From the NCBI GenBank assembly GCA_002400405.1, contig DHFM01000033.1:1-35668 (forward strand): DNA of 35,668 bases, read 5' to 3'. The notes beneath the pieces are model-generated. The model was given only the letters and a program-made list of their open reading frames with translations, did no database searches and was not told the origin of the DNA. The translations under genes were made by a program, and so were the position numbers. The stretch is from Candidatus Moranbacteria bacterium UBA4824. Its GTDB lineage: Bacteria; Patescibacteriota; Minisyncoccia; Moranbacterales; UBA2206. Positions 1 through 6,761 of the stretch are shown piece after piece (the stretch's first letter is position 1; each line of letters begins with the position of its first letter).

Positions 1-487
1 CCTTCCCTGTCACATCAATCTTCCCACCTGTCGCAATCGTCGCATTTCCTTGCACAGTCAGTCTCACCGCATGAGTGTTGGCAGTAGTGTTAGCAGTATG
101 AGTGATTGTTCCCGATCCTCCAATAGTGAGATTTCCAGTAATAATAAGTTGATTAGTAAATCCATTAGAAAAAGTAAGGGTGGAAACCGCACTTGCTCCA
201 ATAGAAAGAGATTGAATAGTTATCGAACCAGCGTCAAGATCAAGGATTGGTTGATTAGCTGCGGCAACATTAATTACCACATCATCCATCGTTTGTGGGA
301 TAGTTGAATTACACCCAGACCAGTTGGTGGCTGTCGCCCAAGCAGTAGAAGTCGTTCCGGTCCAAGTGCAGGTATAAGCACTTGCATCTTGAGACGTCAA
401 AACCAATAACACAGTTATTGAGAAGAAAAGGATAATCCCTGTTAAATACGGTTTCAGTTTATTTTTATTGTTTATTATTTTTATCAT
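1..487 (-). CDS. Secreted/surface protein, N-terminal part (runs off the window)
   Basis: Open minus-strand frame from ATG at 487 to the window edge, 162 codons with no stop. It begins MIKIINNKNKLKPYLTG, followed by a hydrophobic stretch (about residues 15-31) and a likely signal-peptidase site near SQDASA-YTC. The mature part is rich in Thr, Asn, Gly and Ala with short beta-like repeats (ANQPILDLDAGSITIQSLSIG, LIITGNLTIGGSGTI). That pattern is typical of right-handed beta-helix or autotransporter-like exported proteins of Patescibacteria. I do not recognise a specific family. AGGA eight bases before the ATG is supplied by the small palindrome at 496-514. The signal-peptide region is duplicated at 1944-2036, on the far side of the ATPase gene, so the insertion has probably separated this gene from its original promoter. 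Confidence 0.75.
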   Translation of the reverse strand, partial: MIKIINNKNKLKPYLTGIILFFSITVLLVLTSQDASAYTCTWTGTTSTAWATATNWSGCNSTIPQTMDDVVINVAAANQPILDLDAGSITIQSLSIGASAVSTLTFSNGFTNQLIITGNLTIGGSGTITHTANTTANTHAVRLTVQGNATIATGGKIDVTGK

Positions 488-490
488 TCT
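398..490. repeat. Direct repeat copy 1 (93 bp) flanking the ATPase cassette
   Basis: These 93 bases match 1944-2036 at a constant offset of 1546 with only three mismatches (419, 467, 474) and no gaps. This copy is the live 5' end of the partial surface-protein gene, covering its start codon and signal-peptide codons. Confidence 0.95.
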
Positions 491-495
491 ATTTT

Positions 496-514
496 CCTAA
501 AGCTTCGCTTTAGG
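496..514. repeat. 19-bp palindrome CCTAAAGCTTCGCTTTAGG, copy 1
   Basis: An 8-bp-stem palindrome. An identical 19-mer lies inside argS at 26228-26246. Here it sits just upstream of the surface-protein start and supplies an AGGA that could act as its ribosome-binding site. Confidence 0.85.
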
Positions 515-542
515 AAGAAATTATGTTTTATATCTTTCTTTT

Positions 543-1841
543 TTATTTCCCCAATAAAAGCCACTTCCAAACAGGCATTAGCTTGATAGTTTTGCCCGCT
601 TCCACAAATTCCTCTTCCTGATTATATGTCAAAATCAATCCACCTTTCAGCTTGTATTTCTCTAATGCTTCTAACAGTCCCTTCACTTCTCTCTTCCTGT
701 TTTTTTCATCCATATTATAGCACACTTGCATAGCTTCCACTATCCTATTTTTCTCCTTAATCACAAAATCACACTCTTGTTTTCCCAGATGATAATAAAT
801 TTCTTTCCCACCGGCTAACAATTCCAAAAAAACCACATTTTCCAAAAAGCTTCCAGAGTTTTCACTAAAAGAAAAAGAAACGGCACTGATAAAGCCATTG
901 TCAGCCGTATAAACTTTTTTTGGATAATTTTCTTGTTTCTTGAGCGAATATTGATAATTTGAAATTTCAAACAAAAGAAAAGATTCTTCAAAAAATCCAA
1001 TATATTCTTTGACGGTCTTGTCATTCATTTTGAGAAATTTCGCCAAAGAATTATAGCTATAGCTTCTTCCAATATTGCTTATGAGGTAAAGCAGAAGTTT
1101 TTCAATTTCTTTAGTTTTTTTGACTTCAAAGCGAGGAATAATGTCTTGATACAGAATGTTTTTATAGTAGTTTATCAATATCTCTTCTTTCATTTTTTGC
1201 TTTTTTTCCAACACCACTTCCGGAAAACCACCATTTTTCAGATACTCGCCAAAGACTTTCTTCAATTTATTCTCATTACTCAAAATTTCTATTCTATCGG
1301 CCATTTCCAATTTAGAAAGTTTGGCAATTTCTTGAAAATTAAACGGGTATATTTTTTTAGTAATTGAACGACCCGAAAGCAAGGTAGCCATTTCCGCAGA
1401 CAACAATCGAGAATTTGATCCCGTGATGAAAAATTTTACTTTGCCTTTTTCATAGAGGCTTTTAACAAACACTTGCCAGTTGGAAAAAAATTGAACTTCA
1501 TCCAAGAAAATATATACTTTGCCTTTTGGATCAACTAGCGACAGATATTCATCAAAAAGATTTTGTAAATTATTCGGGTCTTCTCGAAATTGATTCAGTT
1601 GAGGCGCTTCCAAATTGAGAAACAAAATGTTTTTTGGATTGATTTTTTTCTCCGCCAGCAAAAAATTAATCAATTGCTTGACAATGGTTGATTTTCCACA
1701 TCTTCTAATTCCCACTAATGCGATAATTTGCCTGATGTTTGTGTATTTTACCAATCCTTTCATTTCTTCCCTGAAAAATCCCGCCTCCAAAGCGCCTTTT
1801 TGCCAATGCGAATTCTGTTCTATGATAAATTTTTCAAACAT
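543..1841 (-). CDS. AAA+ ATPase with DUF4143 C-terminal domain
   Basis: 432 aa, the usual length for the AAA_14/DUF4143 family. Walker A is GIRRCGKST (about residues 44-52), Walker B is VYIFLDEVQ (D114, E115), and a sensor-like FFITGSNSRLL follows at about 137-147. The C-terminal part contains ECDFVIKEKNRIVEAMQV, a D-x(n)-ExQ arrangement like a restriction-endonuclease fold. A winged-helix-like segment lies between. Members are widespread, multicopy accessory genes in archaea and CPR bacteria. Their function is unproven; transport of DNA or a defence/toxin-like role has been suggested. The gene has its own promoter at 1877-1905 and is bracketed by 93-bp direct repeats, which marks it as recently acquired. 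The start is supported by lack of further open frame beyond the promoter region. Confidence 0.9.
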   Translation of the reverse strand: MFEKFIIEQNSHWQKGALEAGFFREEMKGLVKYTNIRQIIALVGIRRCGKSTIVKQLINFLLAEKKINPKNILFLNLEAPQLNQFREDPNNLQNLFDEYLSLVDPKGKVYIFLDEVQFFSNWQVFVKSLYEKGKVKFFITGSNSRLLSAEMATLLSGRSITKKIYPFNFQEIAKLSKLEMADRIEILSNENKLKKVFGEYLKNGGFPEVVLEKKQKMKEEILINYYKNILYQDIIPRFEVKKTKEIEKLLLYLISNIGRSYSYNSLAKFLKMNDKTVKEYIGFFEESFLLFEISNYQYSLKKQENYPKKVYTADNGFISAVSFSFSENSGSFLENVVFLELLAGGKEIYYHLGKQECDFVIKEKNRIVEAMQVCYNMDEKNRKREVKGLLEALEKYKLKGGLILTYNQEEEFVEAGKTIKLMPVWKWLLLGK

Positions 1842-1867
1842 ATAAATTCATTACGAATTAATTGCTA

Positions 1868-1905
1868 TTTATTCGTAGTGTATTACGAATAAACACAGAT
1901 GTCAA
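1868..1905 (-). promoter_or_regulatory. Promoter of the ATPase gene with palindromic operator
   Basis: On the minus strand, -35 TTGACA (1900-1905) and -10 TACACT (1877-1882) are 17 bases apart. A perfect inverted repeat with 10-bp arms TTTATTCGTA / TACGAATAAA and a 6-base spacer (1868-1893) overlaps the -10. Related ATTCGTAAT words continue towards the start codon. This suggests repression by a DNA-binding protein that has not been identified here. Confidence 0.65.
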
Positions 1906-2033
1906 ATTGTTAGAATATGAGCCCTGCCATCGTTTTCCACCCCCAAAACCAATAACACAGTTATCGAGAAGAAAAGGATAATCCCTGTTAAATACGGTTT
2001 CAGTTTATTTTTTTTGTTTCTTATTTTTATCAT
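1902..2033 (-). pseudogene. Orphan signal-peptide remnant of the surface-protein gene
   Basis: ATG at 2033 opens a frame MIKIRNKKNKLKPYLTG..., almost identical to the first 30 residues of the surface protein at 487. After ...TVLLVLG it diverges (VENDGRAHILTI) and stops at TGA 1902-1904. It is a truncated copy left upstream of the ATPase cassette. Its ATG keeps a purine-rich AAGAGAG leader, so it may still be transcribed from the original surface-gene promoter. Confidence 0.85.
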
Positions 2034-2036
2034 TCT
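1944..2036. repeat. Direct repeat copy 2 (93 bp)
   Basis: Matches 398-490 with three mismatches. This copy lies on the promoter-proximal side and belongs to the orphan signal-peptide remnant. Confidence 0.95.
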
Positions 2037-2370
2037 CTCTTTTTAAGTCCTATGCTTTAAGTTTGTTATTAAACAGGGTAAATTAGTTTTGATTTTAAAA
2101 ACATTCTGGATTAATTTTTGAATTTTATAATTTTTGTAATTTTTAAATAAATTCTAATTTTTTAATTTCTAAACTTCTTTTTTTTATTTGGTTTAAAAAT
2201 TTTGATTTAAATTTTATTTACAAAATTAAAAATTGGAAATTATAAAATTAAGATAACATACTATCTTTGTTTTAAGATTTTATCTTTAATCTTTTTAGCT
2301 GTCTTTTCACCTCCTTATTATATCACAAAATTAAGAAAAAATCTTGTTGATTGGGGATAACTTTTGCAGT
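2037..2370. other. AT-rich intergenic stretch
   Basis: Very AT-rich with short A/T-only runs resembling 29581-29706 upstream of dnaE. It may hold the original promoter of the surface-protein gene, but I cannot pick one out against the background. No ORF is supported. Confidence 0.5.
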
Positions 2371-2400
2371 AAAAAAATCCCGATATGGTCGGGATTTTTT
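2371..2400 (-). terminator. Rho-independent terminator after glyS
   Basis: Stem ATCCCGA / TCGGGAT with a 4-base loop, flanked by A and T runs. It lies 37 bases past the glyS stop codon and would work in both directions. Confidence 0.85.
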
Positions 2401-2436
2401 CTCTATAAACGTTATGAACTTTTTTAACCTCATCAA

Positions 2437-3840
2437 CTATCTCAATTTTTCCTCAAAATATTTTTCTAGCTCCGAAATCACAACTCTTTCTTGCGCCATT
2501 GTGTCGCGATCGCGCACTGTGACGGCTTGGTCATTTAAGGTTTCAAAATCAACTGTCACACAATACGGCGTACCAATTTCATCTTGTCGGCGATAGCGCT
2601 TGCCAATTGATTGTGTTTCGTCGTATTCAACCATAAAATTTTCTTTGAGTGTTTCCCAAATTTTCTTAGCTGGCACTGTCAATTCTTCTTTTTTAGATAG
2701 GGGCAAAATTGCAACCTTAATTGGAGCAAGTCTTTTGTTAATTTTCAAAACCGTTCGCAGTTCTCCATTTACTTCTTCTTCGGTGTAAGCATTGTCCAGA
2801 AACATCAAGAACAATCGCCCAAGCCCAACTGAAGTTTCCATAATATGCGAAATGAGTCTTTCATTCTTTTCTTGATCAAAATACGTTAGATCTGCGCCGG
2901 AAAATTTCGCATGTTGCGACAAATCCCAATCGCCTCGCGCATGAATTCCTTCCACTTCACGAAATCCTCCAAGACTTTTAAAATTAAATTCAATATCATA
3001 AGCTTCTGATGCATAATGTGCTAATTTCTCATGCTTATACCATTTCAAATTGTTTTCAGAAATTCCAAATTTTAGGTACCACGCCCAGCGCTCTTCTTTC
3101 CACATTTCATATTTTTCTTTCATCATTTCGGGACGCAAAAAATATTGCATCTCCATTTGTTCAAATTCGCGAGTGCGGAAAACAAATTGACGCGCCACAA
3201 TTTCGTTTCTGAAAGCCTTCCCAACTTGCGCAATTCCAAAGGGCAATTTTGGATGAAGTGAATCCAGCGTGTTTTTATACTCCAAATAAATTCCGCCACA
3301 AGTTTCCGGCCGAAGATACACCACATTTTCTTCACTAAGTTCATCCGTTGGCGAGCCGATATTGGATTTCACCATCAAAGAAAAAATCTTCGCTTCGGTC
3401 AAGTCCGCTGAACCGCAATTGGGACATTTGATTTTTTTTTCTTCTCGCAATTTATCTAGATTTTTGTTTATCTCCTCAACCGGAGTTTTATCATCAATAA
3501 TAATTCCAAATTCTTCAAGTAGATGATCGGCGCGATAGCGAGATTTACATTTTTTGCAATCTACTTGCGGATCATTGAAGCCTCCCACATGCCCCGACGC
3601 CACCCAGGTTTTCGGATGCATAAAAATTGCACTGTCAAGCCCCACCACATCCATTCTTTTCTGCACCATCTCTTTCCACCAAGCATCCCGAATATTATTC
3701 TTAAGCAGTGTTCCATAATGCCCATAATCATAAATGGCGCCCATCCCCCCATAAATTTCCGAACTCGGATACACAAATCCTCTTCTTTTACATAACGACA
3801 CTATTTTTTCCATCATTGATTGTTCTTTTTCTTGCAACAT
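2437..3840 (-). CDS. glyS: Glycyl-tRNA synthetase, alpha2 type
   Basis: 467 aa class IIa synthetase that charges tRNA-Gly in the cytoplasm, of the single-chain alpha2 type rather than alpha2beta2. The N-terminal part has the typical RGFVYPSSEIYGG and DYGHYGTLLKNNI signatures. A zinc knuckle is visible as C95/C98 and C139/C142. Motif 2 is FRNEI (about 210-214) followed by FRTREFEQMEMQYF, and motif 3 is SVGLGR (337-342). The anticodon-binding domain fills about 371-467 (KVAILPLSKK...). An alternative start at residue 9 or 10 (MMEKIVSLCKRRG) is possible; I see no clear Shine-Dalgarno for either. There is no T-box upstream, in contrast to ileS in this window. Confidence 0.97.
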   Translation of the reverse strand: MLQEKEQSMMEKIVSLCKRRGFVYPSSEIYGGMGAIYDYGHYGTLLKNNIRDAWWKEMVQKRMDVVGLDSAIFMHPKTWVASGHVGGFNDPQVDCKKCKSRYRADHLLEEFGIIIDDKTPVEEINKNLDKLREEKKIKCPNCGSADLTEAKIFSLMVKSNIGSPTDELSEENVVYLRPETCGGIYLEYKNTLDSLHPKLPFGIAQVGKAFRNEIVARQFVFRTREFEQMEMQYFLRPEMMKEKYEMWKEERWAWYLKFGISENNLKWYKHEKLAHYASEAYDIEFNFKSLGGFREVEGIHARGDWDLSQHAKFSGADLTYFDQEKNERLISHIMETSVGLGRLFLMFLDNAYTEEEVNGELRTVLKINKRLAPIKVAILPLSKKEELTVPAKKIWETLKENFMVEYDETQSIGKRYRRQDEIGTPYCVTVDFETLNDQAVTVRDRDTMAQERVVISELEKYFEEKLR

Positions 3841-3875
3841 AAAATTAATTTATATAAAGCGTTTATTGCTTTAAT

Positions 3876-3902
3876 ACTATAGAATTTTAAGTTTTTAGTC
3901 AA
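3876..3902 (-). promoter_or_regulatory. Candidate glyS promoter
   Basis: Minus strand -35 TTGACT (3897-3902) and -10 TATAGT (3876-3881), spacing 15; TAGTAT two bases further gives 17. AT-rich background limits certainty. Confidence 0.45.
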
Positions 3903-3928
3903 TTTTTGGAAATTATTTTTAGTAGCTT

Positions 3929-3955
3929 TTGATTTTCCCAATTTACCGCTATAAT
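3929..3955 (+). promoter_or_regulatory. Candidate promoter of the FAD-dependent reductase gene
   Basis: -10 TATAAT (3950-3955) with TTGATT (3929-3934) 15 bases upstream. It lies 25 bases before the start codon, which implies a short leader without an obvious Shine-Dalgarno sequence. Confidence 0.5.
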
Positions 3956-3980
3956 ATAAATGATATTTTAAAACAATCCT

Positions 3981-5006
3981 ATGGAATCATACGATATAAT
4001 TATCATCGGTGCTGGGCCAGCTGGGCTAAACGCCGCTAAAATTTTGGGCGACGCGGGAAGAAAAGTTTTACTTCTAGAAAAAAACCCCGAAATTGGCCCA
4101 AAAATTTGCGCCGGGGGTCTCACTAGAAAAAGCATTCGCTACCTCAACTTACCGGAGGAAATTATTGATTACAAATATAATAAAATTGTTTTCAATTCTC
4201 CACATTTTCGCTCTAGCATAAAATTCGATGATATTTTTTTCTATACAGTTGACCGCAAAAATTTGGGTCAGTGGCAACTAGAAAAAATAAACCGCAATTT
4301 CGTTGATGTACGAAAAAACACTCACGTCATTAGAATTGAAAAAGATCATATTATCACAAAAGAAAATCAAAAAATTGGATTCAATTATCTCATCGGCGCA
4401 GACGGTTCAAACTCTATCGTTCGCCGACATCTCAAATTGAAAACTCGCTTGGCTGGCGTAGCTATTCAATATAAAATTCCACTTGGCACATTCAAGGATT
4501 TTGAAATATTTATGCACTCCAAATTTTTCAACGCTTGGTATTCTTGGATTTTTCCTCACAAAGATCACATCTCAATTGGCTACGGCTATCCGCAAAAACT
4601 TTTTTCTCCAATTAGAGCACAAAAAAAATTCGAGCAATGGGCTCGTAGTAAAAATATCAACCTAGAAAACGCCGTTCGCGAAGCATTTCTCATTAATTGC
4701 GACTATCGCGGTTTTCGTTTTGGAAACATCTTTCTCTCCGGAGACTCAGCCGGAATGGCCAGCGGCTTTACCGGCGAAGGCATCTATCAAGCCCTTGTTT
4801 CCGGAGAAGATATTGCCAAAATAATCTTGGACAAAAATCATCGACCAAAAAAAATCCGCTCAGCAGTGCGCGAAAAAAGAATTCATGAAGCAATGTTGTT
4901 TCTAGTTATTTGCTCTTCGTTTTTTAGAGATCTCGTTTTTGACAGCATCACCCTTCTTGTGCGAGTAAAATTATTTGGCAAAACTCTGATTCGTATTTTG
5001 TCTTAA
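3981..5006 (+). CDS. FAD-dependent oxidoreductase, geranylgeranyl reductase family
   Basis: 341 aa. The N-terminal dinucleotide-binding motif is IIIIGAGPAGLNAA (G10-x-G12-x-x-G15). The family motif KICAGG is at 41-46, and the second FAD motif FLSGDSAGMASGFTGEGIYQAL starts near residue 251. These define the geranylgeranyl-reductase-like flavoprotein family, which saturates isoprenoid chains in archaea and plants. In a reduced bacterium the substrate is unknown; a quinone, an isoprenoid or a carotenoid precursor is possible. It is the only plus-strand gene in the first 28 kb, and it overlaps the converging U32 gene by 4 bases at their 3' ends. The C-terminus (about 285-341) is basic and hydrophobic, consistent with membrane association. 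Confidence 0.85.
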   Translation: MESYDIIIIGAGPAGLNAAKILGDAGRKVLLLEKNPEIGPKICAGGLTRKSIRYLNLPEEIIDYKYNKIVFNSPHFRSSIKFDDIFFYTVDRKNLGQWQLEKINRNFVDVRKNTHVIRIEKDHIITKENQKIGFNYLIGADGSNSIVRRHLKLKTRLAGVAIQYKIPLGTFKDFEIFMHSKFFNAWYSWIFPHKDHISIGYGYPQKLFSPIRAQKKFEQWARSKNINLENAVREAFLINCDYRGFRFGNIFLSGDSAGMASGFTGEGIYQALVSGEDIAKIILDKNHRPKKIRSAVREKRIHEAMLFLVICSSFFRDLVFDSITLLVRVKLFGKTLIRILS

Positions 5007-6313
5007 GTAATTTTCTTCCTAATCAAACTCCCCTCCGGCAAAACCTTATCAAATTCAAAATAATACAATTTCTCGTGTCCACCGTGAGCTTCACTGATTT
5101 CTTTTTTCTGGTCATTAAATATTTTTCTGATCTTAAGCGCAATATTTTTTTCCGGGGTGATTGCTTCAATTTTATCATTCTTCAAAACCGCATTATGAAT
5201 TTTCATGATATTTAGTTTTCCTTCCACGCCTCTCGTCTCACCCACGAATTCAACATTGGCGCCAAAAAGTTTTCCAGAAAAATTATGCGCTGGCTCATTG
5301 CCCAGAAGAAATCCTGTTGAATATCCACGATGCACTAAATTGTCCAATTCTTTTTTTTGTTCCAAAATAATTTTCTTTCGTAGAGACGCATTGCAATGCG
5401 TCTCTACAATTGCGTCGATTACTTTTCTATACGCCCTTGTCACAACTGCGACATAGTAGACACTTTTGGCTCGTCCTTCAATTTTCATTGAACTTATTCC
5501 CGCCTTCGCCAACTCTTCCAGATGCGAAATCAAATTCATATCATAACTATTGAAAAAATATGTCCCATGCCGATCCTCCTCGACATCCATCTCAAATCTT
5601 TTTTTCTCGTCTTTTATGCTTGCTACTTTATACTTGCTACTTTCTACTCCTTCGTATTTCCACCTGCATGGCTGGGTGCAATCTCCAAGATTCGCGCTTT
5701 TGCCGTTCATCCATTTAGAAAGAATGCAACGGCCGGAATAACTCATACACATCGCGCCATGGACGAAATATTCTAGCTCAATACCTTTCACTTTTTTTCC
5801 AATTTCTTCAATTTCTGAAAGACTCACTTCGCGCGCCAAAATTATTCTTTTCACTCCCAAGCTTTTCCAAAATTTAACCGCTTCAAAATTTGTTGCGTTG
5901 GCTTGAGTGGAAAGATGAATGTCAACGCTTGGTAAATATTTTTTGACTAAATTTATTATCCCTGGATCACTGGCAATTATCCCATCGATTTTAATTTTTT
6001 TGAGAAATTTCAAATGTTTTTCTACTCTTTCCAAGTGCTGATTGTGCGCATAAATATTAAGTGTCACATAAATTTTCTTTTTTAATTTATGAGCATACTC
6101 AACAGCTTCTAAGATATCTCGCTCGCTAAATTTATTCACCCGCGCTCGCAGTGAAAAATCCGGTACACCAAAATAAACCGCGTCCGCGCCATAGGCAAAC
6201 GCATATTTCATTTTCTCCAAACTTCCCGCCGGCGCAAGCAATTCGACTTTTGTCTTTTTTTTGCTTTGGCGAGGCAAGCCCGCCGGAGCTAATAATTCTA
6301 TTTTTTTTCTCAT
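5003..6313 (-). CDS. U32 family peptidase-like protein (TrhP/YegQ type)
   Basis: 436 aa. Conserved U32 features are ELLAPAGSLEKMKYAFAYGADAVYFG, the barrel core, and a Cys cluster (CMSYSGRCILSKWMNGKSA followed by GDCTQPCRW). This matches the YegQ/TrhP branch, which hydroxylates U34 of tRNA in a prephenate-dependent step; true proteolysis is doubtful for this branch. Three oddities are visible. The N-terminus carries two copies of the ELLAPAG motif (residues 6-12 and 24-30), the first separated from the second by GLPRQSKKKTKV. A 28-bp perfect palindrome at 5380-5407 encodes IVETHCNASLR. The segment SSKYKVASIKDEK (5615-5650) looks like an inserted low-complexity repeat. The true start may be an internal codon before the second ELLAPAG. 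Confidence 0.88.
   Translation of the reverse strand: MRKKIELLAPAGLPRQSKKKTKVELLAPAGSLEKMKYAFAYGADAVYFGVPDFSLRARVNKFSERDILEAVEYAHKLKKKIYVTLNIYAHNQHLERVEKHLKFLKKIKIDGIIASDPGIINLVKKYLPSVDIHLSTQANATNFEAVKFWKSLGVKRIILAREVSLSEIEEIGKKVKGIELEYFVHGAMCMSYSGRCILSKWMNGKSANLGDCTQPCRWKYEGVESSKYKVASIKDEKKRFEMDVEEDRHGTYFFNSYDMNLISHLEELAKAGISSMKIEGRAKSVYYVAVVTRAYRKVIDAIVETHCNASLRKKIILEQKKELDNLVHRGYSTGFLLGNEPAHNFSGKLFGANVEFVGETRGVEGKLNIMKIHNAVLKNDKIEAITPEKNIALKIRKIFNDQKKEISEAHGGHEKLYYFEFDKVLPEGSLIRKKIT
5380..5407. repeat. 28-bp palindrome (GTAGAGACGC type) inside the U32 gene
   Basis: Perfect palindrome with half-site GTAGAGACGCATTG. Same family as 6982-7009, 19712-19739 and 20041-20066. Read in frame as part of the U32 protein. 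Confidence 0.95.
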
Positions 6314-6327
6314 AATAATTTACGTTA

Positions 6328-6396
6328 GAGATCCTGAAAACTTGTTCGGGATGACAAAATAAAAAAGACTGTCATGCTGAACTTGTTTCAGCATCT
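6328..6396. repeat. Two palindromic GATCCTGAAA/TCAGGATGACA-type repeats, 3' side of the GIY-YIG gene
   Basis: 6328-6356 reads GAGATCCTGAAAACTTGTTC then GGGATGACA. 6370-6396 is a diverged, inverted version (TGTCATGCTGAACTTGTTTC then AGCATCT). The second copy supplies the last codons and the TGA stop (6372-6374) of the GIY-YIG gene. Confidence 0.85.
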
Positions 6397-6680
6397 AATA
6401 ATGTGTCATACAAATCTATCCAATCAGGATTACTTTTAGTTATTAGGTTTATTTTCCAATCCCTGTGCCAATTTTTGAGTTGTTTTTCTCTGGAGATAGC
6501 AGAATAAACATCAGTTGTTTGTTCAAAATAAACTAGTTTTGTTAAATTATATTTTTCAGAAAATCCTTTTACTAATTTATTTTTATGCTCATAAATTCTT
6601 TTTGGTAAGTTTCCAGTAAATCCAATATAGATAACTTTATTTAGTTTATTAGTGATGATGTAAACGCAATATTGTTTCAT
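6372..6680 (-). CDS. Stand-alone GIY-YIG domain protein
   Basis: 102 aa, a single GIY-YIG nuclease domain of the UPF0213/YhbQ size class. The motif pair is CVYIITN...VIYIGFTGNLPKRIYEHK (residues 5-33), with the conserved REKQLKNW helix (about 64-71) and NPDWIDLYD near the C-terminus. The catalytic Arg and Glu candidates are R28 and E65. The last eight residues, LDAETSSA, are encoded by a dispersed palindromic repeat that also provides the stop codon. Repeats of the same family lie on both sides of the gene (6328-6396 and 6689-6761). Cellular role unknown; DNA or RNA cleavage is inferred from the family. No Shine-Dalgarno is obvious. Confidence 0.9.
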   Translation of the reverse strand: MKQYCVYIITNKLNKVIYIGFTGNLPKRIYEHKNKLVKGFSEKYNLTKLVYFEQTTDVYSAISREKQLKNWHRDWKINLITKSNPDWIDLYDTLLDAETSSA

Positions 6681-6688
6681 AGATTAAT

Positions 6689-6761
6689 AGAGATCCTGAA
6701 ACAAGTTCAGGATGACAAGACAAAAATTCAGGATGACAAGATATAAATTCAGGATGACAAT
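6689..6761. repeat. Palindromic GATCCTGAAACAAGTTCAGGATGACA-type repeat plus tandem half copies
   Basis: A full copy at 6689-6719 (stem ATCCTGAA / TTCAGGAT) is followed by two tandem halves ATTCAGGATGACAA at about 6726-6739 and 6747-6760. The TGA stop of tgt (6749-6751) falls inside the last half copy, so the C-terminal residues LSS of Tgt are repeat-derived. Confidence 0.9.

Larger units (their letters stand above)
491..1943 (-). mobile_element. Putative single-gene cassette (AAA ATPase) between 93-bp direct repeats
   Basis: The 1453 bases between the two 93-bp repeats hold one gene with its own promoter and operator-like palindrome and nothing else. The duplicated sequence is the 5' end of the neighbouring surface-protein gene, so one copy is orphaned (pseudogene at 1902-2033). 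I infer integration at, or recombination across, that gene start. No integrase or transposase is present. Tandem duplication of the surface-protein gene followed by loss is the alternative. Confidence 0.45.

Noticed and set aside
50..307. 85-codon plus-strand frame at the left edge
   Set aside because: Antisense shadow of the secreted-protein gene, Ser/Arg-rich without protein features.
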